In this document: in pieces, positions 14,566 through 21,669 of the stretch
Layout: the number at the start of each line of letters is the position of its first letter
Position numbering within the stretch: position 1 is the stretch's first letter
Origin: Candidatus Wallbacteria bacterium
Lineage (GTDB): Bacteria > Muiribacteriota > UBA6191 > JACPRK01
DNA: 52,281 nt
Direction: 5' to 3'
Assembly: GCA_016213845.1 (NCBI GenBank)
Contig: JACQZN010000090.1
Coordinates: 1 to 52,281, forward strand
Notes under the pieces: generated by a model
Seen by the model: the letters and a program-made list of their open reading frames with translations, nothing else
The model's database searches: none
Told to the model about the DNA's origin: nothing
Translations under genes and position numbers: made by a program

Positions 14566-15677
14566 CGACGAAGTCAGGAGCGGTCGGTGGAAAGGGCGCA
14601 AGCGCCGCGGAGCTGGTTGCGCGCTCGCAAGCCTTCATGGAGTACTTGCAGGACGTCTCTGCGCGAGGCGAACGCGCCAGCGAGGAGCAGCTCGAGGGGC
14701 TGGGTATGGCGCGCACGCCTCACGAGGTGCTCTACGAGGAGGGCAGCTGCCGGTTGCTCTCCTACGACGTCCTCGGCCCCCGCAATGACGCCCCACCCAT
14801 CTTCATGGTCTACTCGTTCATCAACCGCTGGTACATCCTCGACCTGCAGCCCGGGCACAGCTTCATCGAGGCGCTTTCCAGGGCCGGTCACAAGGTCTAC
14901 CTGATCGACTGGGGCATCCCGGGCCCCGAGAACGACGACCTGGCTCTCGACTACTACCTGGAGACCGTGGCGCTGCGGGCGGTCAAGCGCATCCGCCGGG
15001 CCGAAGGCGGCCGAAAGGTGACGCTGTTCGGCTACTGCATCGGCGGGACGTTGACCGCGATGATGGCGGCGCTGCACCCCGAACACTACGCGGGCCTGGT
15101 GCTTTTGACGGCGCCGCTGTCCTTCGAGGACGCGGGCATCCTCTCGCTCTGGACCAACCCGAAGTTCTTCGATCCTGAGAAGATCACCTCGACCTTCGGC
15201 AGCGTTCCCGAGAAGATCCTGCACAGCTCCTTTCCCTACATGAAGCCCAAGGAGCACCTCTCGAGGAACCGCACGCTCTTCGAGAACATCCTGGACGAGC
15301 AGTACGTGAAGAACTTCCGCTCCATCGAGCGCTGGTCGACCGACAACGTCCCGTTCCCCGGGCGGGTCTACAGCGACTTCGTGAAGGGCTGCTACCAGGA
15401 GGATCGGCTGGCCAGGGGCAGCTTCCGCGTCGGCGGTGAGACGGTCGACCTCGGCCGCATCCGCTGCCCCGTGCTGAACATCTACGCGAAGAACGACCAC
15501 ATCGTGCCGTGCTCGACTGCCGAGCGCACCGCTCAGCTCCTGACGGCGGCGCGGACTACGAACCATCCCTACGATGCCTCGCACATCACGGTGACGGTCG
15601 CCCATCCGATCCGCGAGCGGGTCTGGGGCGACACGATCGCGTGGCTCGAGGCGAACACGGCGCGGGCCGCCAACTGA
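14562..15677 (+). CDS. phaC: Polyhydroxyalkanoate synthase PhaC (class III/IV-type)
   Basis: Polymerises (R)-3-hydroxyacyl-CoA at the granule surface. 371 residues from ATG at 14562, preceded by AGGAGAGG; an upstream in-frame ATG at 14514 lies inside the tetR gene. The length fits the small class III/IV synthases, which need a partner subunit, rather than class I/II (about 560-600). The lipase-like box is GYCIGG with nucleophile Cys159. The other triad members are Asp312 (KNDHIVP) and His341 (ASHITV). The conserved YSFINRWYILDL and VYLIDWGIPG lines are present. The partner is probably the PhaE-like gene two positions downstream. It is translationally coupled to the tandem TetR gene, and the next gene starts 29 bases after its stop. 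Confidence 0.93.
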   Translation: MTTKSGAVGGKGASAAELVARSQAFMEYLQDVSARGERASEEQLEGLGMARTPHEVLYEEGSCRLLSYDVLGPRNDAPPIFMVYSFINRWYILDLQPGHSFIEALSRAGHKVYLIDWGIPGPENDDLALDYYLETVALRAVKRIRRAEGGRKVTLFGYCIGGTLTAMMAALHPEHYAGLVLLTAPLSFEDAGILSLWTNPKFFDPEKITSTFGSVPEKILHSSFPYMKPKEHLSRNRTLFENILDEQYVKNFRSIERWSTDNVPFPGRVYSDFVKGCYQEDRLARGSFRVGGETVDLGRIRCPVLNIYAKNDHIVPCSTAERTAQLLTAARTTNHPYDASHITVTVAHPIRERVWGDTIAWLEANTARAAN

Positions 15678-15706
15678 CGCGGCCGCGAGGCCGAAAGAAG
15701 ACGACG

Positions 15707-17062
15707 ATGCGATCAGACAGCGTCTGGAGAGTACTCCTGGCAGGGGCCCTCTGCGTCCTTGCAATCTTGCCGGCTCCGTTGACGGCGTCGGATGAATTCA
15801 CTCCGGATGCGGAGGAGGTGTTCGTCGGGGCCGACGCCGGGTGCTGGGAGAGGGTGGAGCGGCTGCGCGACCCCCACGCAGGATTTCAGCAGGAGGCCTT
15901 CGCCCCGGCCGGACTCCTGAAGGACCCATGGCTGATCCGATGGTTCGGCGGCAAGAAGGGACCGCATTCCGGCACCGTCCTTCTGCACTGCGCGCCCGGC
16001 TGGCACTCGGCGACCCGCCCGGTGCCGATCCTGCTGGTCCACGGCGCCTCCGACAACGCCAACCGCGCCTGGCTCCATCCCTACGACGGGATGCTGGGTC
16101 CTGGTCAGAAGCCGAAGGAGCCCGGCTTCGCTCTCACGCTGGCCAGCCGCGGCTACGCCGTCTTCGCCGTCACCTTCGCCCACTCCCAGGGCGATAACTT
16201 CCTGCAAGCCGAGCAAGTAGCCAACGCGATTCGCCGTATCCGGCGACTGCTGGGGCGCGAGAAGGACCGGGACTTCGCCGTGGACCTGGTCGGTCACTCC
16301 AAGGGCGGCGTCGCAGCCCGGCTCTACTGCTCCGGCGCCCGCTCGCTCTTCCCCAAGAAGACCTTCCTCTCCGAGTTCAGGGGCGACGTCCGCCGCTTCG
16401 TCGCGGTCGGCTCGCCGATGCTCGGCGTCGACACCGGCTTCCGCTACTACCTCTACAACCTCTGGGTCGACCAGGATGCAAACGTCCACGCCCCGATGGC
16501 GGCCGACAAGATGCTGCTCTACGGGTTCTGGACCGACGTCGGCGAGCGCTCCATCTACACCGACCGCGGCAACGCCTTCCCGGGCCAGTGCCAGGTGCTC
16601 TACGACCTCGACGGTACCGGCGTCGTGCCGCTCGCCCCCGACAGCTACACCGTCGACGGAAACCTCACGATGCGCGCCCTCTACCACGGTGGCACCAGCA
16701 TGTTTCTCCACTCGCGGGGCATTCGCACGGCCATCGATCAGGGCGAGAAACTGATCTACAGGCTCGAGGAGAGAGGCCTCGACCCCCGGGTTTCGCTCGC
16801 GGTCCTGGCCGGAAAGAAGCCGTTCGACAAGCTGCAGTCCGGCAACCGCGTCATTCCCGTCTGGAACCACCCGCTTTCGCCCAAGTCAGACGGCGTCGTC
16901 TTCGTGGCCTCCGCACTCGCGCTCGACGGGGCGCTGCGCCGCGGGGCGAAGCTGCTCGGCAAAGAACTGCTCGACCTGAACCACCTGGCCCTGGCGTGCA
17001 ACCCGAAGGCCCTTGCGGTCCTCGAGAAGTGGCTCCAGGAGAACGAAAGGAGCTCCCGATGA
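15707..17062 (+). CDS. Exported lipase-like alpha/beta hydrolase in the PHA operon
   Basis: 451 residues from ATG at 15707. A signal peptide (1-28, ending LTASDE) shows export, and the mature part is an alpha/beta hydrolase of lipase type. It has the oxyanion-side motif PILLVHGASDNANRAW (about 107-122) and nucleophile elbow GHSKGG with Ser198. Candidate acid and His residues occur in DLDGTGVVPLAPDSY and YHGGTSMFLH. The layout (Trp-rich entry loop, elbow after VDLVGHS) recalls secreted lipases and the extracellular PHB depolymerase PhaZ7. The substrate could be PHA from lysed cells or another polyester or lipid. An exported hydrolase between a cytoplasmic synthase and its subunit is unexpected. 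The stop overlaps the next start (ATGA, 17059-17062), so it is firmly in the operon. Confidence 0.85.
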   Translation: MRSDSVWRVLLAGALCVLAILPAPLTASDEFTPDAEEVFVGADAGCWERVERLRDPHAGFQQEAFAPAGLLKDPWLIRWFGGKKGPHSGTVLLHCAPGWHSATRPVPILLVHGASDNANRAWLHPYDGMLGPGQKPKEPGFALTLASRGYAVFAVTFAHSQGDNFLQAEQVANAIRRIRRLLGREKDRDFAVDLVGHSKGGVAARLYCSGARSLFPKKTFLSEFRGDVRRFVAVGSPMLGVDTGFRYYLYNLWVDQDANVHAPMAADKMLLYGFWTDVGERSIYTDRGNAFPGQCQVLYDLDGTGVVPLAPDSYTVDGNLTMRALYHGGTSMFLHSRGIRTAIDQGEKLIYRLEERGLDPRVSLAVLAGKKPFDKLQSGNRVIPVWNHPLSPKSDGVVFVASALALDGALRRGAKLLGKELLDLNHLALACNPKALAVLEKWLQENERSSR

Positions 17063-17499
17063 ACAGCCCGTACGAGATGGGCAGGGACATGTTGATCACC
17101 TGGGAGAAATCGATGGGAGAGATGCTGGAGCGTCTCTCCAGAAGTGAAGGATTTCTCAAGCACATGAGCGACGCCTTCGGCCGATCGCTCGACTTCAAGA
17201 AGCAGATCGACCAGCAACTCCAGGCAAGCCTGGAAGCGCTCAACATCCCCACCAAGGCGGACATGCAGCGCATCCTCTCTTACCTGCTCCGCATCGAGAA
17301 GAAGCTGCTCGACCTCGAGGACCAGCTCCAGGCGGCCTCCCAGCCCAAGAGCGAGGCGACGCCAGTCGCACGGCCCGCGGCTGCGCGCCCGGCCGCGCGA
17401 AAGAAGCCCTCTGTCCGCGCCTCGGCTCACAAGAAGCCGGCAGCGCCGCCAGCTTCCCGAAAGCCATCCGCCCCGGCCAAGTCCAAGCGGCGGAAGTAG
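17059..17499 (+). CDS. PhaE/PhaR-subunit-like protein with histone-like C-terminal tail
   Basis: 146 residues from ATG at 17059, with AAAGGAGC 9 bases upstream. Residues 1-95 are helical and end in LNIPTKADMQRILSYLLRIE, closely matching the C-terminal signature of class III PhaE and Bacillus PhaR (I/MPTR-x-D/E followed by a heptad leucine helix). Those proteins are obligate partners of short PhaC enzymes. From about 100 the chain becomes an Ala/Pro/Lys-rich tail (AARPAARKKPS, AHKKPAAPP, KSKRRK) like that of the Pseudomonas phasin PhaF or histone H1, which binds DNA and ties granules to the nucleoid. It may therefore serve both as synthase subunit and granule-segregation factor (inference). 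It overlaps the hydrolase gene by 4 bases. phaB follows after 92 bases. Confidence 0.82.
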   Translation: MNSPYEMGRDMLITWEKSMGEMLERLSRSEGFLKHMSDAFGRSLDFKKQIDQQLQASLEALNIPTKADMQRILSYLLRIEKKLLDLEDQLQAASQPKSEATPVARPAAARPAARKKPSVRASAHKKPAAPPASRKPSAPAKSKRRK

Positions 17500-17591
17500 T
17501 CTCCCCCCCCCCGGTTCTTTCACTGGAACTTGCGCAGTCCGCGCCCGGCACCCGTGGCTCCGGTTCCCCATCTTCTGACAGGAGTTCTCTC

Positions 17592-18323
17592 ATGCGTCTC
17601 GAAGGAAAAGTAGCCATCATCACGGGAGCGGGCGCCGGCATTGGCGCGGAAACGGCAAAGCTCTTCGCCGCCGAGGGCGCCAGGGTTCACGCCTGGGACG
17701 TGCGGCCCGAACCGCTGGCAGCGCTGGCTCGCGAAGCCGGCGACGCGATCCGGACCGCGGTCGTCGACGTCACGGACCGTAAGGGAATCTCGGCCGCCAT
17801 CGACGCCGCCATCGCACGCGACGGAAAGGTCGACGTGCTCGTCAACAACGCCGGCATCACGGCCGACGCCACCCTCCTGAAAATGGAGGAAGCTGCTTTC
17901 GACCGCGTCCTTTCGGTCAACCTCAAGGGCACCTTCAATTGCTCCCAGGCCGTGGCGCAGTCGATGAGCAAGTCGGGCGGAGGAGTGATCCTGAACGCCA
18001 GCTCCATCGTGGCCCTCTATGGCAACTTCGGTCAGACCAACTACGCGGCTTCCAAGTCGGGTGTCATCGGCATGACCCGGACGATGGCTCGCGAGCTGGC
18101 GCGTCACAACATCCGCGTCAACGCCGTGGCTCCGGGCTTCATCATCACCGAGATGACCGCGAAGATGCCCGAGAAGGTCCTCGAGATGATGCGCGACAAG
18201 ACGCCGCTGAAGCGCAATGGCACGGCCCTGGAAGTTGCGCGCGCCTACCTGTTCCTGGCCTCGGAGGACGCCTCGTTCATCACCGGACAGGTGCTCGGCG
18301 TCGACGGCGGACTGGTGATCTGA
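17592..18323 (+). CDS. phaB: Acetoacetyl-CoA reductase PhaB (SDR family)
   Basis: NADPH-dependent reductase making (R)-3-hydroxybutyryl-CoA for PhaC. The 243-residue product is a classical short-chain dehydrogenase. It has the dinucleotide motif TGAGAGIG (about 10-17), NNAG (about 86), catalytic Ser in LNASSIVALYG (about 137), and Tyr-x3-Lys in TNYAASK (about 150-156). VAPGFIITEM and a C-terminal GVDGGLVI line complete it. The lines NNAGITADATLLKM and NFGQTNYAASK are typical of both PhaB and FabG, and context favours PhaB. It starts at ATG with CAGGAG 8 bases upstream and is the last gene of the PHA operon, followed by a hairpin terminator at 18345-18376. No beta-ketothiolase gene (phaA) lies in the window, so acetoacetyl-CoA comes from elsewhere. 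Confidence 0.85.
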   Translation: MRLEGKVAIITGAGAGIGAETAKLFAAEGARVHAWDVRPEPLAALAREAGDAIRTAVVDVTDRKGISAAIDAAIARDGKVDVLVNNAGITADATLLKMEEAAFDRVLSVNLKGTFNCSQAVAQSMSKSGGGVILNASSIVALYGNFGQTNYAASKSGVIGMTRTMARELARHNIRVNAVAPGFIITEMTAKMPEKVLEMMRDKTPLKRNGTALEVARAYLFLASEDASFITGQVLGVDGGLVI

Positions 18324-18344
18324 CAGCCAGCAGCCATCGAGAAG

Positions 18345-18376
18345 AAAACCCGGTACGGGTAGACGCCACGGGTTTT
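18345..18376 (+). terminator. Intrinsic terminator after phaB containing copy B of the repeated motif
   Basis: AAAACCCG (18345-18352) pairs exactly with CGGGTTTT (18369-18376), 22 bases after the phaB stop. The A and T flanks could let it work on both strands. The 26-base core (18347-18372) is nearly identical to 9527-9552. Its left CCCG could instead pair with an inner CGGG (18356-18359), giving two exclusive hairpins; copy A lacks the inner partner. Confidence 0.6.
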
Positions 18377-18419
18377 CGCGTTGACGGGCGGAGGGGAGCG
18401 AGATAATGCACCCGGCGAG

Positions 18420-18872
18420 ATGGCTCGCACGTCGATTTCGGTTGCGCTGGCATGCGCGCTCGGGCTTGTCTGGGCGGCGGCGCCGGTCCGGGCGGACTGG
18501 TTGCTGCTCTACGAGAAGGCCTCGGGGCGAATCTTGGTCGTTCAGATGCTGCCGGCCGCGGAGGCCGAAGTTCAGCTGAGCCGTCCTGGCCCTCGGGCCG
18601 GGACGGCCCGGTTGCACTGGAGCTCCGCGGAGCTTCCGTCGGCCGCGACTTGCAAGGTCACTCCTCAGGGAACCGTCGTCTGCGACGACCGGCCGGCCCC
18701 GATGTTGACGGTGGCGGCGCCTCTCGCCGGCCCCGCGGCGCCGGTTGGCCCCGAGGACGCCGCCAGCGCCGCGCCGCCTGCCGCCGCCGTCGACGGGCGC
18801 GCACGCGTGCTGGAGCGGGTCCGGGCGCTACCGGGAAGCGAAGGCCGCGACCTGGACCTGCCCGGGCGCTAG
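18420..18872 (+). CDS. Small exported protein, unknown function
   Basis: 150 residues from ATG at 18420; a TTG 13 codons upstream would spoil the signal peptide. The signal peptide covers 1-24 (ending VRADW). The mature start WLLLYEKASGRILVVQM is followed by a short beta-rich domain with two Cys (TCKVTPQGTVVC, about 80-91) that could form a disulphide. An Ala/Pro linker and a charged C-terminal helix (ARVLERVRALPG) complete it. The ribosome site is weak. It lies 44 bases after the phaB terminator and is convergent with the anchored hydrolase gene (25-base gap). No family is recognised. Confidence 0.65.
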   Translation: MARTSISVALACALGLVWAAAPVRADWLLLYEKASGRILVVQMLPAAEAEVQLSRPGPRAGTARLHWSSAELPSAATCKVTPQGTVVCDDRPAPMLTVAAPLAGPAAPVGPEDAASAAPPAAAVDGRARVLERVRALPGSEGRDLDLPGR

Positions 18873-18897
18873 CCCACGCTCCGGCGGGCGCTGCCCT

Positions 18898-19782
18898 TCA
18901 GCGAGCGGCCGGCCTGGGAGCCGCGACCGGCGCGAGGAACTCCGCGAGCATGGCGAAGTACGCCTTCGGGTTCGTGCCGTAGAGGTCGTTATGGAGTCCG
19001 CCCTTGTCGAAGAACTGCTTCGGCTCGGGGGCGGCGGCGAAGACGCGGCGGCCGTGCTCGAACGGGATCACCTCGTCGGGCGTTCCGTGGATCACCAGCG
19101 TTGGGCAGGCGACGCGCGCGATGCGCCCAAGGTTGTCGTAATGGCGCGGGACGAACGGGCTGAAGAGGGAGTACGGAAACATGCCGCCGGCCATCTCCTT
19201 GATGGAGCAGAACGGGCTCTCGGCGATGAGCGCGGCCGGCGTCCGGTGCGTGGCCAGCTCGATCGCGACCGCGGCGCCGAGCGAGCGGCCGAAGTAGACG
19301 ATGCGGCTCGGGTCGACCTCTGGCCGGGCCAACAGGTGCTCCAGCATGGCGCGCGCGTCGAGATAGACACCGGCCTCCGAGGGATGGCCTTCGCTCTTGC
19401 CGTAGCCGCGATAGTCGAAGAGCAGGACGTTGATACCCATCGCCGCGAGCTTCGCCGCGTTCTCGGCCCGGTCCGAGATGTTTCCCGCGTTGCCGTGCAT
19501 GAAGAGCAGGCTCACGCGCGCCCACTTGCCGGGAATCCACCACCCGTGGAGCTTCACTGCGTCCGTGGTGGTGACGGCGACGTCCTCGAACTCGGCCCCG
19601 TGGTTCCGGGGAGTGTCCGTCAGCTGCGTGTCCGGGAAGAAGACGAGCTTGTCCTCCACGAGCAGCAAGAAGAGGAGCATCGCCGCATACGCCCCGCCCA
19701 GCAGCCAGAAGATGCTCAACCTCGAACGCTCCTTCGAGTCGACGACGCCTCCCGCGTCCGCGCCCGGCAGCTGCGTGTCCAC
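18898..19782 (-). CDS. Membrane-anchored alpha/beta hydrolase (BEM46/COG1073-like)
   Basis: 294 residues if GTG at 19782 is the start, 7 bases after the stop of the K+ channel gene. The longer frame upstream overlaps that gene and is not credible. A single N-terminal membrane anchor (about 20-40, LLGGAYAAMLLFLLL) is followed by KLVFFPDTQ and a hydrolase domain. The domain has LLFMHGNAGN (oxyanion), FDYRGYGKSEG, elbow FGRSLGAA, acid in HGTPDEVIP, and His in KGGLHND. This is the pattern of BEM46/YfhR-type serine hydrolases, which face the periplasm and have no firmly known substrate. It is probably co-transcribed with the K+ channel gene and convergent with the small exported protein gene. Confidence 0.85.
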   Translation of the reverse strand: MDTQLPGADAGGVVDSKERSRLSIFWLLGGAYAAMLLFLLLVEDKLVFFPDTQLTDTPRNHGAEFEDVAVTTTDAVKLHGWWIPGKWARVSLLFMHGNAGNISDRAENAAKLAAMGINVLLFDYRGYGKSEGHPSEAGVYLDARAMLEHLLARPEVDPSRIVYFGRSLGAAVAIELATHRTPAALIAESPFCSIKEMAGGMFPYSLFSPFVPRHYDNLGRIARVACPTLVIHGTPDEVIPFEHGRRVFAAAPEPKQFFDKGGLHNDLYGTNPKAYFAMLAEFLAPVAAPRPAAR

Positions 19783-19789
19783 GATGCCA

Positions 19790-20803
19790 TCAACTCGCCA
19801 GGGCGCGCACGCGCGGGACCGTCTCCTTGCTGGCCAGGATGACGACGACGCTGTCGGGGGCGAGCACCGTGTCGGCTGGCGGGTTGTACAGAAATCGGTC
19901 GGCCTCCCGCTCTCGGTAGGCGATGACCAGCACCCCGCATTTGTCGAAGAGTGCCGCCTCGCGGATCGACTTGCCGGCAATGGCTGAGCCCGTCCGGATC
20001 TCGACCTGCTCGAAGCGCGCGGCGGTCTGCGAATCGCGCAGCATCTCGTCCAGGAAGTTGACGACCTTCGGGCGGAGCATCTCGCTGGCGATGCGCATCC
20101 CGCCGATGAAGTTCGACGACACCACCGCGTCGGCCCCAGCCTTCATCAGCTTGTCCCGGCTGCGCTGGTCGACGGCCTTCGCCACGATACGGAGGTTGCG
20201 GCTGAGCTGCCGTGCGGTGAGCGTGGCGAACAGGATGTCCTTGTCGGACTCGAGCACGATCATCATTCCCCGGGCCCGCTCGATGCCGGCCTCCTGGAGG
20301 ACCTCGTCGTCCGTGGCGTCTCCTTGGAGCACCTTGAAGTCGCCCTCGTAGTGCTCGATCAGCTTGGCCACTCGGGCTGGGTCGCTCTCGATGAGCACAA
20401 ACGGATTCCCCGTGCTCAGCAGCTCGTGCACGACAACCAGTCCGGTTTCGCCGCCGCCGCAGACGATGTAGTGGTCCTTGAGGGCCTGGATGGCCTTGAT
20501 CATCTTGCGCCTCCGCAGGTACTCGCCCAGCTCGCCCTCGACGAGGTAGGCCGTGATGGTCGACGAGACATAGATGACGACGCCGTAACCGGTAATCACG
20601 AGAAAAACGGTGAAGATGCGCGCGGCCGGATTGTTCGAGATGTCGTGCGCTTCCTCGTAGCCGACGGTCGTGAGCGTGATGGCCGTCATGTAGACGGCGT
20701 CGAGCACCGACCAGTGGGATCCCCCCAGGATCATGTACCCGGCGACGCCGGTCAGGAACGTCAAGGCCAGCAGCACAACGCAGTATTTGATGCGCTCCAG
20801 CAC
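19790..20803 (-). CDS. Ligand-gated K+ channel with RCK (TrkA-N/TrkA-C) domain
   Basis: 337 residues from GTG at 20803. Two transmembrane helices flank a pore loop with the K+ selectivity filter TTVGYEE (about 45-51). The cytoplasmic RCK domain begins with the Rossmann motif IVCGGGETGLVVVHEL (about 113-128), continues with ESD and GDATDDEVL, and ends in a TrkA-C domain (about 255-335; FEQVEIRTGSAIAGKSI). The two-helix channel plus RCK architecture is that of MthK/GsuK channels, gated by Ca2+, nucleotides or NAD(H). The acidic residue after GGG..G and the ESD at the second strand suggest an adenine nucleotide or NAD-type ligand. It is probably co-transcribed with the downstream anchored hydrolase, and divergent from the methyltransferase (66 bases). 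Confidence 0.92.
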   Translation of the reverse strand: MLERIKYCVVLLALTFLTGVAGYMILGGSHWSVLDAVYMTAITLTTVGYEEAHDISNNPAARIFTVFLVITGYGVVIYVSSTITAYLVEGELGEYLRRRKMIKAIQALKDHYIVCGGGETGLVVVHELLSTGNPFVLIESDPARVAKLIEHYEGDFKVLQGDATDDEVLQEAGIERARGMMIVLESDKDILFATLTARQLSRNLRIVAKAVDQRSRDKLMKAGADAVVSSNFIGGMRIASEMLRPKVVNFLDEMLRDSQTAARFEQVEIRTGSAIAGKSIREAALFDKCGVLVIAYREREADRFLYNPPADTVLAPDSVVVILASKETVPRVRALAS

Positions 20804-20869
20804 GGGTCCCGATTACGATACGCGCAGCCCATCCGGGGATCAAGCAACCCCTGTCGGCGGGCGGGATAC

Positions 20870-21664
20870 GTGGATCACCAAAAGCTTGAGGAGCACCTGG
20901 GGACGACGCGCGCGGCTGTCCAGGCCGTGCAGCGGCCGTATGTGGAGCTGTTCCGAGGTTGCCAGCGAGTCCTGGACCTGGGCTGCGGGCCGGGGCACTT
21001 CCTGGACCAGTTGCGAGCCTCGGGTATCCGGGCCTGGGGCGTGGACTCCGATCGCTGCGCCGTGCGGCGATGTCAGGCCGAGGGGCTTGACGCCGTCGCT
21101 GCCGACGTACTCGAGTACGTCGAAGGGCAGGAGGCCGGCAGCGTGCCCGGGCTCTTCTCGGCCCACCTGCTCGAGCACCTTTCCCCAGAGGATGCCTCGC
21201 GGTTGCTCCAGGCGTGCCACCGTGCGATCGCGCCCGGCGGCCTGCTGGTTCTGGCGACGCCGAACGCTCGCGCGCTCTGGGCACACCTGGAGTCCTTCCA
21301 TGCACACCCGGGCCACGTCCGGTTCTACCACCCCGAGCTCGTGCGTCACCTGGTCCTGAGCGCCGGCTTCTCGGTGGAGCGGATGGGCGAGAATCCGCCG
21401 GGAAACCCGCTCTTTGGCAACCGTCTGCCGCGCATCCGGCAGCTCTGCCAGGCACTGGAAGCGCCGCGGGGAGTGGCCGCGCTTCCAGCGGGCCAAAGCG
21501 AGCCCGGTGGGCTTCGCCGCTGGGTCAGAGCCAGGGTGCTCGGCTGGATGGCGCCGTGGATCGACCAGCTTTCGCGCGAGATGGCCGAGCTGGGGCGGTT
21601 TTCGGCCGACGTGGCCGAGCGGCTCGACAGGCCTCCCGAGTCCTTTCTGGTCGCCAGGAAGTAG
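20870..21664 (+). CDS. SAM-dependent class I methyltransferase
   Basis: 264 residues from GTG at 20870; the longer frame to 20324 lies over the K+ channel gene and is rejected. The SAM-binding fold is clear, with motif I VLDLGCGPGHFLDQL (about 42-56), the acidic tip VDSD, and the later lines FSAHLLEHLSPED and APGGLLVLATPN. This is the Methyltransf_11/23 pattern used on quinones, glycans and other small molecules. The C-terminal part (about 205-264, ending FLVARK) carries a hydrophobic helix and a charged coiled-coil-like segment of unknown role, giving a possible membrane-peripheral location. The substrate is unknown. It is convergent with the TPR-thioredoxin gene (5-base gap). Confidence 0.85.
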   Translation: MDHQKLEEHLGTTRAAVQAVQRPYVELFRGCQRVLDLGCGPGHFLDQLRASGIRAWGVDSDRCAVRRCQAEGLDAVAADVLEYVEGQEAGSVPGLFSAHLLEHLSPEDASRLLQACHRAIAPGGLLVLATPNARALWAHLESFHAHPGHVRFYHPELVRHLVLSAGFSVERMGENPPGNPLFGNRLPRIRQLCQALEAPRGVAALPAGQSEPGGLRRWVRARVLGWMAPWIDQLSREMAELGRFSADVAERLDRPPESFLVARK

Positions 21665-21669
21665 CCGGG

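Noticed and set aside
14562..15677. PhaC considered as class I or II synthase
   Set aside because: The product is only 371 residues, lacks the long N-terminal domain of class I/II, and a PhaE-like subunit is encoded in the same operon.
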